Positions 25,849 through 34,647 of a stretch of DNA of 64,000 bases are shown piece by piece (position 1 is the stretch's first letter; every line of letters begins with the position of its first letter). The position numbers were made by a program, and so were the translations under genes. The notes under the pieces were generated by a model. The model had not been told where the DNA came from. It saw only the letters and a list, made by a program, of their open reading frames with translations, and did no database searches. Source of the stretch: Halieaceae bacterium UBA5085 (lineage in GTDB: Bacteria; Pseudomonadota; Gammaproteobacteria; Pseudomonadales; Halieaceae). The stretch is taken from NCBI GenBank assembly GCA_002414665.1, contig DIAF01000006.1, positions 47,084 to 111,083 of the forward strand, read 5' to 3'.

Positions 25849-28800
25849 ATGCTGCACGACTGCCACCTCGACCCAACCGATCCGTTGCGCCTGGCCATGG
25901 AAGCGACCTACCGCGACAGTGAAGCAAGGGTGTTGGAGCAGCTACTGCCCACTGCCACACTGAGCCAGGCGGCTCGCAGCCGTGCCTGGGAGCGGGCCCG
26001 GGTGCTGGTGCTGAACATTCGCAAGGCACAGCATGGCAAAGGCGGTGTCGACGCCCTGCTGCAGGAATTCGCACTGTCCACTGAAGAAGGCGTAGTGCTC
26101 ATGTGCCTTGCCGAAGCACTGCTGCGAGTACCGGACCAGTTGACCATGGATCGACTGATACGCGACAAGTTGGCCGATGGGGACTGGAGCGCTCACCTCG
26201 GTAACAGCGAGTCGCTGTTCGTCAACGCCTCGGCCTGGGGTCTCTTGCTCACCGGCAAGGTGGTCAACTACAACGACGAGGACAACCCGCGCCAGTTCGG
26301 TCTGCTCAAGAAAACCATGGGGCGTCTGGGCGAACCGGTGATCCGCGCGTCCGTACGCTATGCGATGCAGATCATGGGCACCCAGTTCGTCATGGGAACC
26401 ACCATTGAGAAAGCTCTGCAACGGGCCAAAGACGCTGAAAGCAGAGGGTATCGCTACTCCTACGATATGCTCGGTGAGGCAGCGCGCACGGCCGCGGACG
26501 CGCAACGCTACTTCGACAGCTACTACAACGCAATTGAGGCGATCGGCCGAGCCGCTGGCGGACGCGGTCCCGAGTCCAGCCCGGGCATATCCGTGAAACT
26601 CTCCGCGATTCACCCGCGGTATGAGTTCGCACAGCGCCAACGGGTCATGGATGAACTGGTCCCTCGCGTCAAGGCACTGGCGCTGGCGGCAAAGTCATTC
26701 GATATCGGCTTTACCGTGGATGCCGAAGAAGCCGACCGACTGATGCTGTCGCTGGATGTGATTGAAGCCGTTGCCAGCGATCCGGACCTGGGCGACTGGC
26801 AGGGCTTCGGCGTGGCCGTGCAGGCATACCAGAAGCGCAGCCTGCTGGTGATTGAGTGGTTGCGGGAGCTGTCTCTGCGCTGCAAGCGCCGCCTAATGGT
26901 ACGGCTGGTCAAGGGCGCCTACTGGGATACCGAAATCAAGCTGGCGCAAGTGGAAGGACTGGATGACTACCCGGTGTTCACCCGCAAAGCGGCTACCGAT
27001 GTGTCGTATCAGGCCTGCGCCGCTCGCCTGCTCGCCTACCGCGACAGCCTCTACCCCCAATTCGCCACCCACAATGCCTACACGGCGGCCACGATTCTTG
27101 AGATGGACAAGGATCGCAGCGGCTACGAATTCCAGCGCCTGCACGGCATGGGAGAAACGCTGTATGACCAGATCGTGAGCAACGAGCAGGTCCCCTGCCG
27201 GATTTATGCGCCGGTGGGCGTACACGCCGATCTGCTCGCCTATCTGGTGCGACGCCTGCTGGAGAACGGCGCCAACAGTTCCTTCGTGAACAACATTGTG
27301 GATGAGGCCATTCCGGTCGAAAGCCTGCTTGAGGACCCGGTCGAGGCGGCCCAGAGCTGGACTGAAAAGCGTAACCCGTTGATTCCATTGCCACCTGCAT
27401 TGTATGGACAGGAGCGACGCAACGCACAGGGTGTAGACCTGCAGCACCGTCCGACCCTGCAGGCGATGCGCCGGGCCATGCAAAGCTGGGGAGCCTCTCT
27501 GCCTGGGGGCGAGGCAGATAGCGGCCTCTGCGAGGTGCGTAATCCCGCGTGTCATGACGAGATCGTTGGCTACATCAGGCTGGCAGATAGCGACACCATA
27601 GCGGCGTCACTGGCGAGCGCTGATGCCGCTTTTGCGGGCTGGTCAGCGCTGCCGGTTGAGCAACGAGCAGGCTGTCTGCTCCGTCTGGCGGATGCGCTGG
27701 AAACACACCGTGACGAGCTCATCGCATTGTGCTGCAAAGAGGCCGGCAAGACGCTGCGGGATGCCGTGGCAGAGGTTCGCGAGGCGGTGGACTTCCTGCG
27801 CTATTACGCCGCACGCGCGATCCAGGCGGGCTTTGCGGAACGCGGCCTGCGGGCGCGCGGCGTTGTCCTGTGTATCAGTCCATGGAATTTCCCCCTGGCA
27901 ATCTTTCTCGGTCAGGTCAGCGCGGCACTGGCAGCAGGCAATACCGTCGTCGCCAAACCCGCAGAACAAACCAGCCTGATCGCCCTGCGCACTGTTGAGT
28001 TGATGGCTGACTGCGGTTTTCCGCCGGGTGCGGTGGCGCTGCTGGTCGCAGAGGGTCGCAGCGTGGGCGAGCAGCTGGTGCCAGACCGGCGTGTGAAAGC
28101 TGTGATGTTCACTGGTTCCACCGCGACGGGCTGCTGGCTCGCGCGCAAGTTGGCGCAACGTGAGGACGCACCGGTGCCGCTGATAGCGGAAACCGGCGGC
28201 CAGAACTGCATGATCGTCGATTCCACCGCTCTGCCCGAGCAGGTCGTCCGCGACGTGGTCACATCGGGCTTCCAGAGCGCCGGACAGCGCTGCTCTGCCC
28301 TGCGGGTACTGTTCCTGCAGGAAGATATCGCAGACAAGGTGATCGAGATGATTATCGGCGCCATGCGCGAGCTGCGCATTGGCGATCCATCCGCGCTGTC
28401 GACCGATATCGGTCCGGTCATCGACGAACGTGCGCGGCAGTCGCTGATGGATCACGTGCGCTATCTTGAGGCTACCGGGCGCCTGCTGTACTCGAGCGAG
28501 CTGCCAACCGAGGTGTCGGGCACGTTTTTCGCGCCGCATCTGTATGAGATCAGCAATCTATCACTGCTCGAAAGAGAGGTCTTCGGTCCGATCGTGCACG
28601 TGATTCGCTACCGCGCAGAAGCATTCGACGACGTACTCGCGCAAATCAATGCAACGGGCTTCGGGCTGACATTCGGTATCCACAGCCGTATCGAGGAAGC
28701 CTGCCAGCGGGCGGCAGACCGCGTGCAGGCGGGCAATGTCTACGTCAACCGCAATATGATCGGTGCCATCGTCGGGGTGCAGCCCTTCGGGGGACGAGGC

Positions 28801-29607
28801 CTGTCAGGCACCGGACCAAAAGCCGGAGGACCGCAGTACCTGTCACGCCTGGTCACCACCGGTGAGGAAGCCGAAAACGCCGCGGGCCAGAAGCCGCTCC
28901 CCGATGCAGGCGGCGACGGCGCAGCGACGGCAGAGGTACTGCGGGCTGCGCAGGATGCGGGCACGCTATGGGCGCGTTGCAGCGTCACTGAGCGGGTGTC
29001 TGTGTTGCGCCGTTTCCTGGCTTCCTATGCCAGCGGAACAGAGGATAACCCGACAATCCTGGAAGAGACGCTGGGCGCCGCCAGAGATCAACTGCGCGCT
29101 GCGAGCCAGCTGCTCGCCTCGCCCACACAGCTACCCGGGCCCACCGGTGAATCCAATCAGCTGCTGCACGAGCCGCGTGGACCGCTGCTGCTACTGCTGG
29201 ACACCGGGGAACATCAGGGCGAGTATCTGATGGCCACCATTTCCGCCCTGGCCACTGGCAACAGTGTGATCGGGGTCGCCGCGCCCGAGCTGCTGGAAAA
29301 GTGGCAAGCCTTGGCGAGCAGCCTGGTCGCCGCTGGCCTGCCCGCTGCCCTGCTCCCTATGCAGCCGCTAGCCAGCGCTGCGACGCTACTGCGCGAAACG
29401 GCGTTACAGGGTGCGATGGTACATGCGCGCAGTCGCTACCTGCGCGCGGCGGCGCGGGCCATCGCAGCGCGGGAGGGCCCGATAATGGCACTGATCAGCT
29501 GCGTGGCGCCGGAAACGTTACTCAAGCAGACGCTGTGGGAAAAGTCAGTGAGCATCGACACCACGGCGGCAGGTGGCAACGCGTCACTGATGACAATGGC
29601 CAGCTAA
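25849..29607 (+). CDS. putA: Bifunctional proline dehydrogenase / L-glutamate-gamma-semialdehyde dehydrogenase
   Basis: 1252 residues. Proline is oxidised to glutamate in two steps with channelling. The PRODH barrel (about 150-480) has SVKLSAIHPRYE, RLVKGAYWDTEIK and FATHNAYTA; the P5C dehydrogenase domain (about 530-1010) has ISPWNFPLAIF, AETGGQN and the catalytic Cys in SAGQRCSALR. About 240 further residues form the C-terminal ALDH-like extension of long PutAs. The ribbon-helix-helix DNA-binding domain of E. coli PutA is absent: the protein begins directly in the PRODH alpha domain. CCGGAG precedes the ATG. Divergent from the Lrp gene. Confidence 0.97.
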   Translation: MLHDCHLDPTDPLRLAMEATYRDSEARVLEQLLPTATLSQAARSRAWERARVLVLNIRKAQHGKGGVDALLQEFALSTEEGVVLMCLAEALLRVPDQLTMDRLIRDKLADGDWSAHLGNSESLFVNASAWGLLLTGKVVNYNDEDNPRQFGLLKKTMGRLGEPVIRASVRYAMQIMGTQFVMGTTIEKALQRAKDAESRGYRYSYDMLGEAARTAADAQRYFDSYYNAIEAIGRAAGGRGPESSPGISVKLSAIHPRYEFAQRQRVMDELVPRVKALALAAKSFDIGFTVDAEEADRLMLSLDVIEAVASDPDLGDWQGFGVAVQAYQKRSLLVIEWLRELSLRCKRRLMVRLVKGAYWDTEIKLAQVEGLDDYPVFTRKAATDVSYQACAARLLAYRDSLYPQFATHNAYTAATILEMDKDRSGYEFQRLHGMGETLYDQIVSNEQVPCRIYAPVGVHADLLAYLVRRLLENGANSSFVNNIVDEAIPVESLLEDPVEAAQSWTEKRNPLIPLPPALYGQERRNAQGVDLQHRPTLQAMRRAMQSWGASLPGGEADSGLCEVRNPACHDEIVGYIRLADSDTIAASLASADAAFAGWSALPVEQRAGCLLRLADALETHRDELIALCCKEAGKTLRDAVAEVREAVDFLRYYAARAIQAGFAERGLRARGVVLCISPWNFPLAIFLGQVSAALAAGNTVVAKPAEQTSLIALRTVELMADCGFPPGAVALLVAEGRSVGEQLVPDRRVKAVMFTGSTATGCWLARKLAQREDAPVPLIAETGGQNCMIVDSTALPEQVVRDVVTSGFQSAGQRCSALRVLFLQEDIADKVIEMIIGAMRELRIGDPSALSTDIGPVIDERARQSLMDHVRYLEATGRLLYSSELPTEVSGTFFAPHLYEISNLSLLEREVFGPIVHVIRYRAEAFDDVLAQINATGFGLTFGIHSRIEEACQRAADRVQAGNVYVNRNMIGAIVGVQPFGGRGLSGTGPKAGGPQYLSRLVTTGEEAENAAGQKPLPDAGGDGAATAEVLRAAQDAGTLWARCSVTERVSVLRRFLASYASGTEDNPTILEETLGAARDQLRAASQLLASPTQLPGPTGESNQLLHEPRGPLLLLLDTGEHQGEYLMATISALATGNSVIGVAAPELLEKWQALASSLVAAGLPAALLPMQPLASAATLLRETALQGAMVHARSRYLRAAARAIAAREGPIMALISCVAPETLLKQTLWEKSVSIDTTAAGGNASLMTMAS

Positions 29608-29629
29608 TGCGCAGTGCTTTTCGAGGAGG

Positions 29630-30325
29630 CTAGTCCAGGCGGGCCAGGGTGTCCGCCGGGCAATTGAGGAAATCCGAGTTGGCCAGCCAGTCCGGATCCG
29701 GATACCAGGAGAACAGGAATTGTCCATCTTTCAGGGTATCAACGACGGTGTTGGCTACCTCCGGGCGCACGGCCGGGCAACCCTGGCTGCGCCCAATGCG
29801 TCCCTGGCGGTCTATCCACTGTGGGTCAACATAATCGGCACCATGGATCACGATGGCGCGCTCCCGGGCGAGATCATTGATACCGGCCTCCAGTCCATCC
29901 ATCCGCAGTGAGTAACCGTGGCGACCCCGATAGCTCTCGCTGGTACGAAACAGGCCGATGCTCGACTGATGACTGCCCGAAACATTGGAAAACCGTGAAG
30001 CCAGGTTCTGGCCGGAACCCTGCCCGTGGGCGACCAGTTCATTGAGCAGCAACACGCGGCGGGACAGATCAAATATCCACAACCGCTGCTCGCTGGAAGG
30101 CAGGGAAAAATCTATGATGGCGAGGCGCTCGGCGCGCTCCAAACCGCGATCCAGGGCGCAATTCATCGCCGACACCGCGCGTCGCAGGACGGTGCGGTCA
30201 AGGTTCGGTGCCGCCGCGGTCAATGCGCGAACCAGGTCTGCGCCGCCGCCTGCCGTAGCAGGTAGCGGCGCACTCAGCCAACAAGCTGCCAGAATAACAA
30301 AAAAAACGCTGGCGCGGCCCGACAT
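29630..30325 (-). CDS. Murein L,D-transpeptidase catalytic-domain family protein (PF13645-like)
   Basis: 231 residues with a cleavable signal peptide (about 1-25, ending ATA). The C-terminal half has the L,D-transpeptidase-like site: His in VIHGADYVD (about 160) and Cys in SQGCPAVRP (about 180), plus the RVLLLNELVAHGQGSG strand region. It would act in the periplasm on peptidoglycan stem peptides. It is 94 bp downstream of another L,D-transpeptidase gene on the same strand, and near an Lpp-like lipoprotein gene. Confidence 0.85.
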   Translation of the reverse strand: MSGRASVFFVILAACWLSAPLPATAGGGADLVRALTAAAPNLDRTVLRRAVSAMNCALDRGLERAERLAIIDFSLPSSEQRLWIFDLSRRVLLLNELVAHGQGSGQNLASRFSNVSGSHQSSIGLFRTSESYRGRHGYSLRMDGLEAGINDLARERAIVIHGADYVDPQWIDRQGRIGRSQGCPAVRPEVANTVVDTLKDGQFLFSWYPDPDWLANSDFLNCPADTLARLD

Positions 30326-30424
30326 GTTGTGTTCCCGAAGGTGCGAATTGCAAGCTTACCGTATTGCCTCACCCCTGCCTACCCTGCCAGGCAGGGGCGT
30401 CAGGTTGCTGCGCTGCAGCCGCGC

Positions 30425-30919
30425 TCAGGGCAGGATCTCAATGGGCGTCCCGACCGTCACCAGCTGCCAGATTTCATCCATGTGTTCATTACTGACTGCG
30501 ATACAGCCATCGGTCCAGTTAAACAGGTCCGCACCTGGCTGCGGCGTTTCAGGTTGGCCGTGAATCATTATGTTGCCGCCCGGATCCACGCCCAGTGCCT
30601 CGGCCCGCTCCCGGTCACGCCGATTCGGGTAAGACACCCGTATCGATTTGTAGAAGCGGCTCTCCGCATTTTTGTAATCGAGGATGTAGCGCCCTTCCGG
30701 GGTACGTTCATCCCCCTCGCGCTCCTTGTGCCCCCAGGGCACCGGACCCAGGGCAACCGGGTAATGGCGCACCACCACACCGCTCGACTTGAGGTACAAC
30801 ATACGCTCCGATTTGACCACAACCACCTGATCGACCGGCGGATTGAAGGCCGAAACCGGTGAAGGCAACAAAAAATTCAGGAAAAATGCACAAAACGCCA
30901 ATAACGCTCTTATGCTCAC
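30425..30919 (-). CDS. L,D-transpeptidase of the YkuD fold
   Basis: About 164 residues from a GTG at 30919, chosen because the signal peptide SIRALLAFCAFFLNFLLPSPVSA begins directly after it; a longer frame to 31045 would put 42 residues ahead of the signal and cover the lipoprotein gene's upstream region. A GGAG lies 12 bases before this GTG, a loose ribosome site. The catalytic segment runs from IMIHGQPE to NWTDGCIAVSN, with the nucleophilic Cys in the GCI turn. PWGHKEREGDERTPEGRY is the usual family loop. Divergent from the lipoprotein gene. Confidence 0.85.
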   Translation of the reverse strand: MSIRALLAFCAFFLNFLLPSPVSAFNPPVDQVVVVKSERMLYLKSSGVVVRHYPVALGPVPWGHKEREGDERTPEGRYILDYKNAESRFYKSIRVSYPNRRDRERAEALGVDPGGNIMIHGQPETPQPGADLFNWTDGCIAVSNEHMDEIWQLVTVGTPIEILP

Positions 30920-31056
30920 TGGTTTACCATGCTCCGAGAGTGATATTTTACGCGCGTTCGAACCAAGGGCCCCAGACGGGAGTTCGAAGTTTGCACGTTT
31001 CGCCACTTTGTGGCTTCCTAGATCTGACAGGCCAACCCTGCTCAAGGAGTTTTATC

Positions 31057-31317
31057 ATGAAATCCACGCTCATCAAGGCTGTTTCAATCGCCGCCTTCGC
31101 GGCACTGGCCACCGGCTGCGCCAGCTCGTCACAACTGGACGAAGTTCGCAGCATCGCGGAAGCCGCTCAGCGCTCAGCTGACGAAGCCAAGCAATCTGCT
31201 GCCGGTGCAGAGCGCACTGCCTCTGACGCCAAGCGCATCGCTGAAGAAGCCAAGCGCAGCGCCGACGAAGCCAACAGCAAAATCGATCGCGCGTTCAAAA
31301 CCTCAATGCAGAAGTAA
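31057..31317 (+). CDS. Lpp/OprI-like alanine-zipper outer-membrane lipoprotein
   Basis: 86 residues, close to Braun lipoprotein in size. The signal peptide ends in TGC with Cys21 as the lipid attachment site. The mature protein is one long heptad helix rich in Ala, Asp, Glu and Lys (SADEAKQSAAGAERTASDAK and similar), as in alanine-zipper Lpp/OprI proteins, and it ends in lysine (SMQK), the residue that is joined to diaminopimelate in Lpp. An AAGGAG site lies 7 bases before the ATG, and a strong terminator follows. Neighbouring L,D-transpeptidases could attach it to peptidoglycan. Confidence 0.88.
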   Translation: MKSTLIKAVSIAAFAALATGCASSSQLDEVRSIAEAAQRSADEAKQSAAGAERTASDAKRIAEEAKRSADEANSKIDRAFKTSMQK

Positions 31318-31333
31318 GCGGTTTTGTAAAACC

Positions 31334-31359
31334 CGGCGGGGCTTCGGCCCCGCCGTTTT
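31334..31359 (+). terminator. Rho-independent terminator after the lipoprotein gene
   Basis: GGCGGGGC (31335-31342), loop TTCG, GCCCCGCC (31347-31354), extended by one C-G pair and followed by GTTTTG. It begins 16 bp after the lipoprotein stop codon; the stable UUCG loop and short T-run support it. Confidence 0.85.
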
Positions 31360-31374
31360 GTCCCAGCTACTGAT

Positions 31375-32382
31375 CTATTCGCCGACGGCACCACTGTCGT
31401 CCTCTGCCACCCTGTGATGCTCCAGCCAGATCGGCCCCACCGGCACCGGCAAGCCCGTTGACGCTTCAGCAGCGCTGCGCACCTTGCTCCAGTCAACCGT
31501 AAAATCCCTGCGCTCACCCAGCGTTCGTGCAATGGCTGCACGCAACTGCTGCACCCGCTCGTCTACCGTAATCTCCAGATCGCCCAACGGATTGTGTGAT
31601 TCTACATAGAGTGTGTCGCCCATCCAGCCCGCCTTCACCGGCTGATAGACAATTTCCACCTCACTGCCCACCGGCACCTGCTCGTAAAGGTATTCGACAT
31701 CCTCGGGGTACATGCGAACACATCCCGCAGTTACCGGCATGCCGATGCCGAGCTCACGGTTGGTTCCATGAATGAGATAGGCAGGCAGATTCAGGTACAG
31801 GGCCCGCGTACCCAATGGATTATTCGGCCCCGGCGGCACCACAGCAGGCACCGGCGCGCCCCGCGCTGCACGGTCCTTGCGAATCGATTCCGTCGGGTAC
31901 CAGGTGGGATTCTCAGCCTTGCGCGTCACCCGGGCAGTCGCCAGCGGCGTTTCGCGTCCGCTGCGGCCAATGCTGATGGCGTAGACACCCACGCGTGCGG
32001 GATGATCCGCGCTGGCACCCTCGTAGTGATACAGGCGCATCTCCGCTGTGTTGATGACAATCCCCTTGCGCGGAGCTTCCGGCAGGATATGCCAGGTGGG
32101 CAGCAACACTTGCGTCCCTTCTCCTGGCAGCCAGGCATCAACGCCGGGATTGGCAGCGCGGATAGCCCCGTAACCGGTACGATGACGCCGACCAATCAGC
32201 ACAAGAGTGTCTTCCTCCCTTGCCGTTGTCGTCCCCAGGCCACCGACGAGATGATCGTCTGGCGCGGGGAGCGGATAAAAGCCGCTCGCCGCACCCTCGG
32301 ACACAGCGAAGCTGCCCTCGGCAAACAGGGACAAGAAGCAGGCCGCGAACACGGCACGCGAAGGAACTGAAAACCACTTCAT
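31375..32382 (-). CDS. L,D-transpeptidase with LysM-like segment (ErfK/YbiS/YcfS type)
   Basis: 335 residues. A signal peptide (MKWFSVPSRAVFAACFLSLF, cleavage after about 26) is followed by a LysM-like segment (RTGYGAIRAANPGVDAWLPG, about 65-100) and a YkuD catalytic domain with YLIHGTNRELGIG and TAGCVRMYPEDV, whose Cys is the nucleophile. In E. coli, ErfK, YbiS and YcfS of this architecture attach Braun lipoprotein to peptidoglycan. Its gene converges on the lipoprotein gene, with the terminator between them. Confidence 0.9.
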   Translation of the reverse strand: MKWFSVPSRAVFAACFLSLFAEGSFAVSEGAASGFYPLPAPDDHLVGGLGTTTAREEDTLVLIGRRHRTGYGAIRAANPGVDAWLPGEGTQVLLPTWHILPEAPRKGIVINTAEMRLYHYEGASADHPARVGVYAISIGRSGRETPLATARVTRKAENPTWYPTESIRKDRAARGAPVPAVVPPGPNNPLGTRALYLNLPAYLIHGTNRELGIGMPVTAGCVRMYPEDVEYLYEQVPVGSEVEIVYQPVKAGWMGDTLYVESHNPLGDLEITVDERVQQLRAAIARTLGERRDFTVDWSKVRSAAEASTGLPVPVGPIWLEHHRVAEDDSGAVGE

Positions 32383-32466
32383 GGGGCAACCGACTATACA
32401 GCGTGACAGGGCAGCATCATACGCGCTGCCCTGTTCGCTGAAAATAGCCAGGGTGGTACTGAGGCC

Positions 32467-34614
32467 TTATTCGAACAGTTCACCCGCGGCGAGTTTCTGT
32501 TGCACGATCGACGGCGCGATAAAGCGTTCGCCATAGCGCTCCGCCAGCACCCCACAGCGCGCGGCAAACTGTTCCAGACCGTAGGTATTAACAAACTGGA
32601 TAAGGCCCCCGGTCCAGGGCGGCGCGCCAATGCCCATAATCGAGCCGATATTGCCATCGTCCACGGTGCGCAGCACGCCGGTCTCCAGACAGCGCAGTGC
32701 TTCAATGACCTGGCGGAACAGCAGGCGATCGCGCATGTCCGCCTCCGGCACTGAAACTCCCGACTGGTAATAAAGCTCATACAAGCCAGGCCAGATCGAC
32801 TTGCTGCCGTCTTCGGCGTAGTCATAGAAACCACCGCCATGGTGGCGACCACCGCGGCCGTGTTCACCGACCATGGTGTTGATCACGGCGCGGGTCACAG
32901 TGCCGTCGCTGAACTTGTCGAGAACCCCCATCTCCGCCCAGGTTTCCTGCGCCTTGCGGGTAAGCTCCAGGCTGACTTCATCATAGACAGCGAGCGGCCC
33001 GACCGGCATGCCGATGGCCTTGCCCATATTTTCTATCTGTACGGGATGCAGGCCTTCGCTAACCATGCGCACCCCCTCATCGAGGTAGGTACCGAAGGTC
33101 CGCGAGGTGAAGAAGCCCAGCGAATCGTTGACGACAATCGGGGTCTTCCGGATCTGCTTGGCAAAATCATAGGCTTTCGCCAGCGTTTCATCACTGGTTT
33201 CGGCGCCGCAGATAATTTCCACCAGGGGCATTTTGTCGACGGGCGAAAAGAAGTGGATACCGATGAAGTTGGCGGGATTGGCACTCGCCTCGGCGAGCTG
33301 CGTAATGGGCAGCGTCGAGGTATTGGACCCCCACACGCCGCCGGGAGCCAACTGCCCTTCAAGTTCACGAGTAATCTGGTGCTTGAGGCTCATATTCTCG
33401 AACACGGCTTCCACAATAAGGTCGCAGCCTGCCAAATCGTCGCTCTTCGCAGTAGGCAGTATCAGGTCGAGGATAGCCTGCTTTTTGTCCTCGGTGAGCT
33501 TGCCACGCTGCACACGCTTTTCCAACAGGCGCTCGCTATAGGCCTTGCCGCGGCTGGCAGCCTCGTCGGAGATATCCTTCAACACCACCTGCATTCCGGC
33601 CATCGCGGCAACATAGGCGATGCCCTGCCCCATCATACCGGCACCCAATACCCCGAGCTTCTTCACCTGCTGTGGCGGCACACCCTCCGGACGGCTACCA
33701 CCGCGGTTGACCCGGTTCATGGCAAAAAAGAATGTGGAAATCATGTTCTTTGCAACAGGTGTCATGGCGAGATAGGTGAGGCCGCGGGACTCTACCCGCT
33801 GGGCGGTATCGAAGTCGAGCCGCAGCGCCTCTACGGCACAATCCAGAATGACTTCCGGCGCTGGCAGCAGACCGCGGGTCTTCTTCCGCAACATGGCGGG
33901 CGCAACTGTAATCAGCTGGGCCAGATGCGGGCTGGCGGCATTGCCCCCCGGTATACGGAAGCCTTTGCGGTCCCAGGGCTGCAGGGCGGCATCCGGATTG
34001 TCCTGCTGTGCCCTGATCCACGCCTTCGCGGCGGGCTCGAGGGCGTCGCGAGACTCCACCAGCTCGTGCACCAGGCCGGCCTCCAGCGCCGTAGCGGGGT
34101 CTATGCGCATGCCCTCAAGCAGATAGGGCAGGGCCTTCTCCAGCCCCAGAAGATTCACCATGCGCACAACGCCGCCACCGCCGGGCAACAGCCCCAGGCT
34201 GACCTCGGGCAAGCCCAGTTGCACGCTGCGATCGTTAAGCGCGACCCGGTGATTGCAGGCCAGCGCCAGCTCAAAGCCACCACCCAGGGCTGCGCCGTTG
34301 ATGGCCGCCACCACAGGTACCGGCAAATGTTCCAGGCGACGCAGTCCCGACTTCACACGCTCGCCCTCAGCCATAAATGCAGCCTCATCACCGGGCTTGG
34401 CCGCCAGGAGGTCGTTCAGGTCACCGCCCGCAAAGAACACCTTCTTCGCCGAGGCAATGACCACGCCGGTGAGGCCATTCTCCGCTTCCAGCTTTTGCAG
34501 CGTTTCATCCATCGCCGCGCGGTATTCCTCATTCATGGCATTGACCGGACCGGTCATGTCCATGGTGACTGTGACGATGCCGTCAGCGTCTTTCTCGTAC
34601 TTGAATACACTCAT
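32467..34614 (-). CDS. fadJ: Fatty-acid oxidation multifunctional enzyme, FadJ/FadB type
   Basis: 715 residues, the FadJ length. The N-terminal crotonase domain has the oxyanion-hole segment INGAALGGGFELALACNHR and the second catalytic Glu in GLPEVSLGLLPGGGG. The 3-hydroxyacyl-CoA dehydrogenase domain starts with the NAD-binding GVLGAGMMGQGIA and has IHFFSPVDKMPLVEI with the catalytic His. Together these hydrate enoyl-CoA and oxidise the 3-hydroxyacyl-CoA. It is 33 bp downstream of the thiolase gene, making a fadI-fadJ-like operon. The symbol is by resemblance; substrate chain length is not known. Confidence 0.9.
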   Translation of the reverse strand: MSVFKYEKDADGIVTVTMDMTGPVNAMNEEYRAAMDETLQKLEAENGLTGVVIASAKKVFFAGGDLNDLLAAKPGDEAAFMAEGERVKSGLRRLEHLPVPVVAAINGAALGGGFELALACNHRVALNDRSVQLGLPEVSLGLLPGGGGVVRMVNLLGLEKALPYLLEGMRIDPATALEAGLVHELVESRDALEPAAKAWIRAQQDNPDAALQPWDRKGFRIPGGNAASPHLAQLITVAPAMLRKKTRGLLPAPEVILDCAVEALRLDFDTAQRVESRGLTYLAMTPVAKNMISTFFFAMNRVNRGGSRPEGVPPQQVKKLGVLGAGMMGQGIAYVAAMAGMQVVLKDISDEAASRGKAYSERLLEKRVQRGKLTEDKKQAILDLILPTAKSDDLAGCDLIVEAVFENMSLKHQITRELEGQLAPGGVWGSNTSTLPITQLAEASANPANFIGIHFFSPVDKMPLVEIICGAETSDETLAKAYDFAKQIRKTPIVVNDSLGFFTSRTFGTYLDEGVRMVSEGLHPVQIENMGKAIGMPVGPLAVYDEVSLELTRKAQETWAEMGVLDKFSDGTVTRAVINTMVGEHGRGGRHHGGGFYDYAEDGSKSIWPGLYELYYQSGVSVPEADMRDRLLFRQVIEALRCLETGVLRTVDDGNIGSIMGIGAPPWTGGLIQFVNTYGLEQFAARCGVLAERYGERFIAPSIVQQKLAAGELFE

Positions 34615-34647
34615 TGTCTATCGATCCTTTTCCTGTTCGCCGCCGGC

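Noticed and set aside
30372..30397. Hairpin CCCCTGCC / GGCAGGGG between two L,D-transpeptidase genes
   Set aside because: 10-base loop and no T-run on the minus strand, so not a convincing terminator; kept only as a possible mRNA structure.
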